NCBI GenBank assembly: GCA_951799425.1
Contig: OX637393.1
Coordinates: forward strand, 15,512,244 to 15,576,243
Direction: 5' to 3'
Length of the DNA: 64,000 nucleotides
Origin: Ilex aquifolium
Taxonomy: Eukaryota; Streptophyta; Magnoliopsida; Aquifoliales; Aquifoliaceae
Below are positions 55,039 through 64,000 of the stretch, piece after piece. Below the pieces are notes generated by a model. That model did no database searches and was not told the DNA's origin. It worked only from the letters and a program-made list of their open reading frames with translations. Numbering within the stretch: position 1 is the stretch's first letter; every line of letters begins with the position of its first letter. Made by a program: the position numbers and the translations under genes.

Positions 55039-56494
55039 AATACTCCCAAACTTAAATGTTTGCTTGTCCTCAAGCAAAATACTAAGAACAAAAACTATAA
55101 AAGTTAATTCTAACAACTGCTCAAACAATGGATCAATATGAATTTGAATAATGACCCCAAAAGTTACTACAAATAATAATTCACGGGAAACTTCAAAATA
55201 ATGCAAAGTCTATCAATTCAACATACTCCTTAATTTTACCTCTGCTCATGACCCTTTAAATACATGTGCATATTCGAACTGTTTAAACTAGCCATCACCC
55301 AGATAAATTTACGTAGTCAAGTGCTCCATAAGAGATACTCAATATCAACTCTATAAACTTACGTTTCACATCAACCTCTACGAATTAAGGCAAAACATAT
55401 AACTAGAAGGTACAAAGATTTATTCATTTTTTTTTTCTCTTTTTTTTTTCTCGTCTCTCTCTCTCTCTCTTTTTCATTCATTTGGTGAGTGCATTTTATG
55501 CTCCATCTCACCTCCTATTGAGCGAGTGCGTTTTACGCTCCATCTAGCCTTTTCTTGAACGAGTGCGTTTTACGCTTCATCTCGTTCTCAACATGTGTTT
55601 ATGAGTGAGTGCGTTTTACGCTCCATCTCCACTCATCACATGCCCCTTTCTTGTTTCTTGTCTTCCTATTCTTTTTTTCCTTTCTAACTCATGAAGGATC
55701 AAATCAAAATAATTTTTCAAAAACTCCTTTTTTTTTTTTTTATACTATCCCATCACAACCAATATTTCCCCCAAACTTATATGAATGCCTAAACTTGCTT
55801 TGAATGATGCTTAAATAAATTTTCTAGAGTTTCACTGATATCTCCCACAAGCACTTAACCAAATAAATTCTCTAAATGATAACTAACCAAACAGATTGAT
55901 ATGTGCTCATGCATGAAAAGATCATAAATAGTGTAAAACCAACTAGTATGTCAAACTTCAAACTCAACATGTTCATCAATTTTCCTTGAATTAACAATTA
56001 ATCACATTCATCATTGGCCATGATCAAATTCACTCAACCCATTGCTCAAATTGTACTAAAACATGCAATCTAAATGCATACCTAATAATGAAAATTCAAA
56101 CAAGAAAACACCCCCAAACTTAAACTAAACATTGTCCTCAATGTATAAAGTAGGGAAAAAATTAAGACAGAGGACTTCCCTGAGACTTCGCTAGTTGGCA
56201 TCATCGTCAGCGTCCTCGTCGTCCGCGGAGTCGGGAGTGTATTCGGGAAACATAGGTGGACTAGTTCTTGGCTCCTAGTAAGGCTTTGTATGTGCTCTAA
56301 CTTTATGTTCAATCCTTGGGACCTGTAAGCAATTGACATACCAATTAAAGTGCACTAACTAACTAACTACATTATTTCTTAAAAAAAATTAAAAACTAAA
56401 TTAAAATAAAATGAAGTAAAACTTAGAAACTAAAATTTGGGTTGCCTCCCAATTAGCGCTTGTTTTATAGTCTGTAGCTTGACTACTCCCTATT
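55039..56494 (-). other. 3' untranslated region of element E
   Basis: Non-coding. It contains a polypurine tract next to the LTR (on - TTTAAGTTTGGGAGTATT, about 55039-55056), the 55-bp tandem repeat at 55487-55635, CT-rich runs near 55450, and a second GAGGACAATG + AAGTTTGGGGGTG motif at about 56108-56142. Confidence 0.6.
55487..55635. repeat. About 50-bp tandem repeat, four copies
   Basis: Four copies of GAGTGCGTTTTACGCTCC plus ATCT are spaced about 40-57 bases apart (about 55488, 55524, 55560, 55606). The first is slightly diverged. Confidence 0.8.
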
Positions 56495-57500
56495 TCATCC
56501 CGGGTCGACATAGGTAATTGAGGTCTTTTCACAATCAATGTCGCCGCCCCAATAGTGCTTAAGTCTTTGTCGTTTCACCTTGAAAGTTCTTTTCGAATTG
56601 GCTTCCTTGACTTCAACTGCTCCATGCGGGAACACCTCCTCTTTATATCGCTTGGCATTCTTAAGGGGATCTGAAATACATCTTTGAATGAATACCTCAT
56701 TCACTGCCTTTTCAACCACATCAACCCGAAAACATTCTTCTGCTTCCTCTGGAAATTTCATAGCTGAAAATACATTGAATGTAACCTCTCGATCTTGGAC
56801 TCGCATAGTTAGCTCACCTTTCTGTACATCGATAAGTGTTCTCCCCGTTGCTAAGAATGGTCGCCCAAGAATAATAGGTATTTCTCTATCTTCCTCACAA
56901 TCTAAGACTATGAAATCAGCTGGAAAAATGAACTTATCCACTTTAACTAGAACGTCCTCAACTATGCCCCTTGGATAAGTGAGTGATCTATCTGCAAGCT
57001 GCAATGTAACATTAGTAGGCTTCGCTTCCTTCAAACCCAATTTCTGATAAATTGAGAGTGGCATCAAGTTAATACTAGCTCCCAAGTCACACAATGCTTT
57101 CCCAAAAAATTGACTGCCTATTGTGCAAGGAATTGTAAAGCTACCCGGATCTTTGAGCTTTGGTGGTAGCTTCTTTTGAAGAATAGCACTGCACTCTTCC
57201 GTAAGTGTCACTGTCTCATAATCGCCTAGTTTTCTTTTCTTTGACAAAATTTCCTTCAAAAATTTCACATAGTTAGGCATGTTTTCAACTGCTTCTGCGA
57301 AAGGGATATTTATTTGGAGTTTCTTAAACACTTCCTTGAATTTAGAGAACTGTTTATCCCACTTCTGTTTCTGCAAACGTTGTGGAAACGGCACGGGAGG
57401 CACAATAGGTCTCGAATTACCTCCATTAGAACCTGCAACTGGATCTTCTTCTTTCTTCTCATGTTCCACATTCTTGCTATCTTTTATTTTTTTTATCCTC
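56495..57500 (-). CDS. Protease with fused integrase-like C-terminal tail (element E)
   Basis: This is an uninterrupted frame of about 330 codons. It is entered from gag by a frame change in the A-run near 57487-57494; upstream of that the same frame is only a shadow of gag. It has a Lys-rich linker, a Pro-rich segment (PIVPPVPFPQRLQ) and the pre-protease domain. The aspartic protease box CDLGASINLMPL (about 57090) and the second block IILGRPFLATGRTLIDVQKG follow. After the usual pre-RT linker (VFIQRCISDPLKNA) the frame passes directly into FPHGAVEVKEANSKRTFKVK, which matches the integrase C-terminus of Athila elements, including D's own in this window. RT, RNase H and the integrase core are cleanly absent. 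It lacks stops, unlike most other frames here. Confidence 0.75.
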
Positions 57501-58901
57501 ACTATCATCTCCAAGTGACTATTTTGGAGTTCCACCAACCACTTCAGGTAACTCTTTTCCGCTTCGTAATGAAATAGCATTGCAGTGCTCCTTACCTTCC
57601 CTCTTAGGATTGATCTCTGTATTGCTAGGTAGAGTGCCTTGAGGTCGGTTGTTAATGGCATTAGCAAGCTGACCCATTTGATTTTCCAGGTTTCGGACTG
57701 ATACTTCCATACTATTCATCCTTGTCTCACTTTGTGCTATATACCTGGAAAGCAGCTCCTCCAAATTTGACTTCTTTTCCTGCTGTGGTGGAGCTTGATT
57801 CTGAAAGCCTAATGGGTATGATTGTGTTGGAGCAGAAGTTTGGGCTTGATTATTTTTCCAAGACAAGTTCGGATGAGTCCTCCGACCAGGGTTATAATTG
57901 TTGAAATTATTGACATGTTGCTGCCTGTTGAAGTTACCAACGTATTGTACCGACTCTGAACTAATTGCACATTGATTGCTCGGATGGTTCCCGGCACACA
58001 ATTCACAAACAACTGCGACACTCTGAATAGGTTGCACCCCTAAAGCATCAATTTTCTTTGCCAACGTAGCCACATGTGCAGCCAATGCAGTAACTGCATC
58101 AACTTCATAAATCCCTGCTACCTTTGGCTGATTGATCCTTGTAGAGGGCCACTGATAATTATTAGCAGCCATCGTCTCTAATAACTCGTAGGCTTCATCG
58201 AAATTCTTCCCCATCAATGCCCCTCCTGCAGCTGCATCAATACTGGTTCGGGTAGCACTAAACAACCTGTTGTAGAACGTCTAAACTTGTAACCACTTAG
58301 GAATACCATGGTGAGGGCATTTTCGAAGTAAGTCCTTGAATCGCTCCCAAGCTTCATATAGAGTCTCAGAATCATGCTGTGCGAATGAAGTGATGTCGTT
58401 CCTCATCCTTGCAGTTTTAACTGGTGGAAAGAATTTAGCTAAGAATTTTTGAGCTAAATCTGACCACGTAGTAATAGAACCCGGCGATAATGAATGCAAC
58501 CAACTCTTTGCCTTATCACGAAGTGTGAAAGGGAAAAGTCGGAGTCTAATCGCATCTTCAGAAACCCCATTATACTTGAACGTGTCGCAAATCTCCAGAA
58601 AACTCACCAAATAATCGTTTGGGTCGTCATTAGGCAACCTCCCAAACTGCACTGAATTCTGAATCATTTAGATGGTACCCGGCTTGATCTCGAAACTATT
58701 TGCTTGAATTGCAGGCCTTTGGATGCTCGATTGTATTTCCGTAACAAGCGGCATAGCATAATCCCTTAGCGATTTCTGTTCTTCTTCAGCCATAGCTTCT
58801 TGGTTGTTTTCTTCTTGACACTGTTTCCGCAAGTTTCGAAGCCTTCTTTCGATTTCGTCTTTGTACGGTAGTAGCTCCTGACCTTTAAATCGTGTTAGCA
58901 T
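57501..58901 (-). pseudogene. Gag of element E
   Basis: From ATG 58901, one frame runs to about 57500 with three in-frame stops (58668-58670, 58281-58283 and TAG at 57519-57521), the last two apparently Gln codons changed to TAG. The capsid reads FGRLPNDDPNDYLVSFLEIC and Phe-Pro-Phe-Thr-Leu-Arg-Asp-Lys-Ala-Lys-x-Trp-Leu. The zinc knuckle is CELCAGNHPSNQC (about 58000-57960), followed by an Asn-rich tail. Gag packages element RNA. Confidence 0.82.
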
Positions 58902-59052
58902 ACAAAATTCAAGAGTGCTTGCAAAAACAATTAAAGCAGAAAATTAAAAAATTAAAACAGAAAATTAAATAAGTTTAAACTAAGATCAAACTGATTGAAA
59001 TTAATATTGAAATAATTACTAGAATAATTCCCCGGCAACGACGCCAAAAACT

Positions 59053-60391
59053 TGTTGTCCGAATTTGGTATTGACAATTTACGTGCAAGTATACACGATC
59101 AACAAGTAATAAAGTGATAAGTAGAGTATCGTTCCCACGGAGAATTATTGCCAATAACTTTCAAGTACTAACTTTATATCAATTCGATTTTATTTAAACA
59201 ATAAGAATTAATACTATGAATTTACTAATTTAAGACTAAACCTAAATTTAATAATCAACGATTGAATTTAACGGATAGAAGAAGTTAAGATTACAACTTC
59301 CCCTAATACTTCGTATAAATCTTTCCACTCTCTTTCCAGTTAATTGATCAAAATAAGTTGTTAACTGAGACTTCAAAATTATTTATCAAACCTCTTCCGA
59401 TAGTAAAATAAAAATATCTCTCCCAATTAAATTACTATATTCCTATCCAAAATAAGTTGGAAAAGATTCATTAAGTTCAGACTCTCATAAAATTTACACA
59501 CAGCATATAGGTATATTCCTATCCTATACACAAACCCAGCAATTCAATCCTAAGAAGAATTAACCATACGCATGTCTTCATATTCAGATCTAAACCTAGA
59601 ATTCATCTTCCAATTTCATCTAAGTTATCAAATTAATTGTTGGCCACACAATCATATATTAAGCACAAAATATGACAAACAACTCATGTATGATCAATAG
59701 AACTAGACGCGAGAGTAGATCAATTTAACTAGACATTAGGTTCCGTTGCAATCTTAATAAAGATTTAGTTCATAATATAATTGAAAAACATCCTTCTCAA
59801 ATTAAAAAAAATCTCAAAAAATCAAGAAGTAAAAGTAAGAGAAAAGAATGAAAACTTAGTTGCAATCTTCAATTCTTCTCTAGCCTTCAAGTCTGATTTT
59901 CTTCTGTCGGTTCCTTCGATTCTTGCCTTCAATTTTCTATCAATCCGTGGTCTTTTTTCTTATATTTTCAGCCCCGAAAAACAGTATTTTTATATTCCCC
60001 TCAAACCCTAGCACATAAGAGGCATTAGAGTCCAATTTCGGGTCAAAAACAAGTCCTAATTCGCGTCCAATTTCCATCACAAGCGCAGCTGCGCTGGGAC
60101 AGCGCTTAATGGGCAGTAAGTGGGCGCTGGGGCGCTGAAATTGTGCTGGAACAACACTGACCCTTTTTTTCCTTCAGCTCCCTTTGTTGTTTTGCCTTCA
60201 AAAATCCAACTTTTAGGCTCCAAATTGACCTTGTTTCCTTCCAAATGATCTTGTTTGCTTCCAAATGATGATTCCTATTAAATAACATTAAAACACACAA
60301 AAAAAAATAAAAAAGAACATAAAATAATTAAAAACTTGCAAATTTCTCAAGCCGAAAGTACTCAATTCGTAGGTATAAAACACACTCATCA
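59053..60391 (-). repeat. 5' LTR of element E
   Basis: Direct repeat of 53701-55038. On - it is followed by AGTTTTTGGCGTCGTTGCCG (59033-59052), the primer-binding region of Athila-type elements. Confidence 0.92.
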
Positions 60392-60780
60392 GGTATGAGG
60401 TTAGCATTTGCTCCCAAGTCTAGTAGTGCTTGCCTAACACGGCAATTCCCGATTATTATAGCAATGGTTGGGCAACCGGGATCTTTAAACTTGGGTGGTG
60501 TGTTGGTCCTCAAAATGAAACTCACTTGCTCCATGAGAAATGTCTCCTTATGCACGTTCATCTTCCTCTTCACGGTGCACAAGTCTTTCAAAATCTTTAC
60601 ACATGAAGGTATTTTCTTGATGGCATCAAGGAGTGGAATGTTTATCTTCACCTGCTTAAACATTTCAATAATATCCGAATAGTTAGCAAGTTTAGCCGGT
60701 GGCTTCAAACGTTGGGGAAAAAGGGCCGGAATAGGACAATCATGCACATTCAAATCAACAATTTTTTTTCTTTTCAAGTG
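60392..60780 (-). pseudogene. Protease region of element D (truncated)
   Basis: On - FKDPGCPTIAIIIGNC then LLDLGANANLIP give the protease active-site box, cut off at 60391 by the LTR of E just after it. The Pro-rich entry (Pro-Ile-Pro-Ala-Leu-Phe-Pro-Gln-Arg-Leu) lies near 60730. Confidence 0.75.
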
Positions 60781-62640
60781 TCTCACCCTCCTCGGAGTTG
60801 CCTTTAGTCTCTTTTTCATTTACCAATGTGGCTTTGGATGAGACTTTTGGCAAAGTGTTTTTGTCAATTTGTTTGCCACTCCTAAGGGTGGTGACCGTCT
60901 TGAGTTGTTCACAACTCTCCTTGGTGGACTTGGACGACTCAATCACATGTTAACCCCTTGGGTTTTCTTGGAGTTGAGCGGGAAATTTTCCTTTCTCTTG
61001 TTGGGACGACCATATGGTATTGGTCAATTTAGTGATTTAAGTCCGAATATCATTATAAGTGGCGGCAGCTTGGTTGTTAATTGTTGCTTGTCTTTGAATA
61101 ATTTGGTGCACAACATCCTCTAAATTTCTCTTGTGATGAAGTTGGTAGGTGGGTGGGTTAGATGGTGCTTGTTGACAAAACCCTTGTTGATTGGACCGTG
61201 GGTATTGGGAGCTAGACGAGGGACCATGACCATAGTTGGTTTGGTTTTGCTTGGGTGGAATGGGAGGCGACAATGAGCTAGACCCATGAGGAGTAGGGTT
61301 GTCATTCTGCCTACTAAAGTTCGGGTGATTGCTCCAACTCGGATTATATGTATTGAAGTGTGGAGAGAATGATTGCCTACTTTGGTTGAAAGCATTCACT
61401 TGTTCATTATAAACCTCTTTGAGTGTCGGAATATTTGGGCACTCCGAGATAGAATGCTCAACACTTTCACATATAGAGAAACACTCCTCGGCCTTAGTGA
61501 TGTTAGATCCCTCATTCCTCCTATTCACCTCTAGACTCTTCACCTTGCAGGACAATTTTGTGATTTTGGCAAGCAAGTCTTCTTGGTCACGCAAATTATA
61601 CATCCCCCCTCTACTTGGTTGACTGCCAGAGAGGACCTTGACACATCGACGAGATCCGTGATATCCCATGATTGAGCATTTTTTGTCAATGTGTTGAAGT
61701 ACTCAAGGGCCTCATCGGGATCCTTATTTAGAAACTCTCTTTTGCACATTATGTCTATAAATTATCGATGGCCCGATGTAATTCCTTCATAGAAGAAACT
61801 CACCAATTGTCATGGTTCGAATCCATGATATGGAATGGATTGTAGCAAGTCCTTGTATCGATCCCAACATTGATAAAACTGCTCATTGGGTTTTTCTGAA
61901 AAATTTTGAATTTGTTTCTTAAGAGCCGTGGTCTTGGGCACTGGAAAAAATTTGTTTAAAAATTCAGAAAGCATTTGTGCTCAAGAACTTATCGATCGGG
62001 GTTTCAATGAGTTCAACTAAGTTTTGGCTTTTTCTTTGAGGGAGAAGGGAAATAATTCCATGCATGCGATGTCTTCCATGACATGATTTGTGATGAATGT
62101 CCGAACAATTTCCTCAAATTCCTTAATGTGCAAATAAGAATTTTCTCGTTCAATTCCATTGAATTGACGAAATAGTTGTAATATTCCTGATTTAACAAGG
62201 AAGCCATGGGCTTGGATCGGTAGAAGTATGCACGAGTGGGTGGTGCTTCGGGTTGGTTGGAGATAATTCCTCATTGATCTCGCCGGAAGATCAATTGGGA
62301 TATTATTTCCTTCATTTCTCGGAGGGGGGAATTGCATGCGGGGTTTGGCATTCTAGGGTTTTGCATTCCCCCGCCCCTTGGAATATTAGCACCATCATCG
62401 TCGAAATTGTCTCCGGCATCCTCGGGTGGGTCTTGATCTAGATTAATGTTTGGTCCTAGGGCACGTCTCACTAGTCTATTTCGATCATCTCGTCCCCACA
62501 TACATAAACACTATCCACAATTGAATGAAAAAGTATACAAAAATATTTACAAAGGAGCAACGTACCTCGGCTCGTGATGAGAATCATGGGACTTACCTCC
62601 ATTGTCCGAAATAACCTTCTAATTCGACGCTTAGCCTTCC
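60781..62640 (-). pseudogene. Gag of element D
   Basis: Starting near 62501 on - (MWGRDDRNRLVRRALGPN), an acidic leader is followed by the capsid: Gly-Ile-Glu-Arg-Glu-Asn-Ser-Tyr-Leu-His-Ile-Lys-Glu-Phe-Glu and Glu-Leu-Phe-Pro-Phe-Ser-Leu-Lys-Glu-Lys-Ala-Lys (about 62160-62010). A Cys/His motif CESVEHSISEC (about 61460) stands in for the zinc knuckle. An Asn/Ser/Pro/Gln-rich part follows to 61040. Several stops and frameshifts. Confidence 0.72.
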
Positions 62641-62661
62641 CCGGTAACGGCACCAAAAATG
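62641..62661 (-). promoter_or_regulatory. Primer-binding site of element D
   Basis: On - TTTTTGGTGCCGTTACCGGG directly follows the LTR, matching the TGGCGCCGTTGCCGGGG-type site of Athila elements with two differences. Confidence 0.75.
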
Positions 62662-64000
62662 CTTGATTGCGGTGCACTCTATTCTCCGAACATGATCCCG
62701 GTTGTGTGTGTATATGGCTTATACGAGTAGGTGAGTGTCACTCTCCCTCGGGTTCGATGCAAGAAATGGAGAAAATCATGTGTGTGAACAAGAACGTGTG
62801 TATGTGTGTGCAAAAGTGCTCTCCAAGCGAAGAGAGACTTTCAATGTCATGTTTTACTTCAGATGGGTATTCCAAGGTTGTCTCCTCAGGGAAGGTAGGT
62901 CAAATTGTTGTGAAGGGTGATTTTTAAAGAAATGAAAATGAGAAAATCTTTTAAATTGTGTTTTGGTGAGTTATGTTTTGGTAAAAATGCAAGAAATTAA
63001 GGTTGGCTAATCCAAAGAGGTCATTCCAATGGGAATGCCAAATCAACTCAATTCATTCAACCAATAGTGTCTCAGTGTTTGATTGATTCGTAGGAAGTGA
63101 GAGACTAATGTGGAGGTGTAGGCACAAGCATACCCCGTAACAAGTCTACGGTGTATCAAGAGCTCACAACCACGTCCGCACTCAACCAAGTCAAACCAAA
63201 CACTTTACACTACGAGGAAGAATAGAAGAGTGTTGATTTCACATACCCAAAAAGAAAGTCCCCTTGGATTAGCCAACTAAAAGTCTAGCTACTCATAGTC
63301 AAAACAAGAACAAGCATAATGTAGTGAGACATACTAATGAAATAAAGCATAAGACTTGTATTGATGCAAAGAAAACTTTAGACTACAAGAACAACTTCAT
63401 TCATACCCAAAATATCAAGATTCAAGAACAAATACCCAAATGAAGAAATGTAAAATGATAGAACACTTAGCACCATGGTCTGTGTGAACTGACTTCCAAT
63501 GAGTGGGAAGGGATTAGACACTTCAACAAGCAAGGACAAGCCAAACATGCACCTCCCATGATTCACCAACTACCCTCTTTCTCTCTCTCATACCTCTCCC
63601 ATGCTTTCTCTTCCAAAATCAAACTTTAGGATGTAAGAGACCATAATGGTGTGTCAAAGATGTCAGGGCATGTATGGGATGACAAATGGTGGGCCCTCGA
63701 AGTAGGTGGAGTCGTGTTTGCAGGCGTCTGGCATTTTTGGGCAAAACCTACCAATAAAACTTCAAAAACCTACCGATAGGTTTTTTCTAGTAAGCAAAAT
63801 CTACTGGTAGGTTTTTGGCAGGAGCTGCGGTAGAAGAATTCCAGTTCACTTTTCCTACCGGTAGGTTTTTGCTGAGTTCTACCAGTAGGTTTTGATGAAC
63901 TTCTACCGGTAGGTTTTCTCCTGTTTTGGAAATTTTCTTGGTCTCTTGATGTCCCGAGCCATCCGTTAAGCCTTCCCTTCTTCTACGTTGCCTTTAAGCA
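62662..64000 (-). repeat. 5' LTR of element D (partial, cut by the window end)
   Basis: Matches 46974 to about 48545. Against the left copy it lacks about 250 bases around 63475 (left 47772-47995) and one palindrome unit near 63865. Confidence 0.87.
63748..63912. repeat. Cluster of CTACCGGTAG palindromes (right LTR)
   Basis: Six sites in the same order as in the left LTR: two exact palindromes and four variants. The unit that follows GGTTTTGGAACTT in the left copy is missing. Confidence 0.9.

Larger units (their letters stand above)
53701..60391 (-). mobile_element. Non-autonomous Athila-like element E, within D
   Basis: LTRs of 1338 and 1339 bases (53701-55038 and 59053-60391) enclose a primer-binding site, gag and a protease frame, all on -. 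There is no RT, RNase H or integrase core. The LTRs are very similar by eye, so the element is comparatively young. Its outer flanks (AAACT and GGTAT) do not match, and on one side D's integrase, on the other D's protease, abut it, so D lost RT-RNase H on the way. Confidence 0.85.
46974..64000 (-). mobile_element. Athila-like LTR element D (runs off the window)
   Basis: A 3' LTR (46974-48710) and a 5' LTR (62662 to beyond 64000) enclose, on -, a primer-binding site, gag, protease, an integrase remnant and a third ORF typical of Athila. RT, RNase H and the integrase N-terminus are missing where element E lies. The element sits in the LTR of element A. Confidence 0.85.

Noticed and set aside
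57279..57577. Frames on + opposite the protease ORF of E
   Set aside because: They are complements of the well-supported protease/gag frames on -.

Overview
This is nuclear DNA from a flowering plant, probably a eudicot. The plant origin is shown by Ty3/gypsy LTR retrotransposons of the Tat, Athila and chromodomain (Tekay/Del-type) kinds, a VQ-motif gene, AT-rich low-complexity spacers and a block of plastid genes inserted into a retrotransposon. The species cannot be told from the sequence alone. Apart from one convincing host gene (VQ-motif protein, 12886-13861), the window is almost entirely repeats and intergenic DNA. Nearly every retroelement reading frame carries stops or frameshifts, so most coding entries are called pseudogenes.

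Layout. 1-4329: AT-rich spacer with short tandem repeats, a MITE-like inverted repeat and one exon-like open stretch. 4330-9535: a Tat-like LTR element on + that keeps only a decayed gag and holds an antisense Ty1/copia-type gag fragment. 9803-10684: a non-autonomous TIR element with an internal tandem array. 12886-13861: the VQ gene, two exons, with the VQ motif split across the intron. 15357-15513: a 5S rRNA copy with a 3' poly(A) and flanking direct repeats, i.e. a retropseudogene. 17862-27470: a Tat element on - (element F), with matching LTRs, gag, PR, RT, RNase H, INT and an antisense extra ORF of the Transposase_28 (putative gypsy-type transposon) family.

27471-46973 is a second Tat element on - (element A). 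It is split by a Tekay-type chromovirus on + (element B, 30045-43010) flanked by a perfect 5-bp target duplication AAATT. The 5' LTR of B is itself interrupted by about 3.9 kb of mosaic plastid DNA (petA, rps7, rpoA, rps2, clpP, rpoC2 twice, ycf2). 46974 to the end is an Athila-like element on - (element D), whose 3' LTR abuts a truncated LTR of A and whose 5' LTR runs off the window. Inside D lies 53701-60391 (element E), a smaller Athila-like element with gag and protease only; its protease frame runs straight into what looks like an integrase C-terminal tail.

How it fits together. The nesting gives a relative order: A is older than B, B is older than the plastid insertion, A is older than D, and E joined D after D was in place. 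E and the element at 4330-9535 lack RT and integrase cores and could only have moved with enzymes supplied by other elements. Stops in these frames often sit where the family has Gln, Arg or Trp (CAA/CAG/CGA/TGG), the pattern expected from deamination of methylated cytosines in silenced elements.
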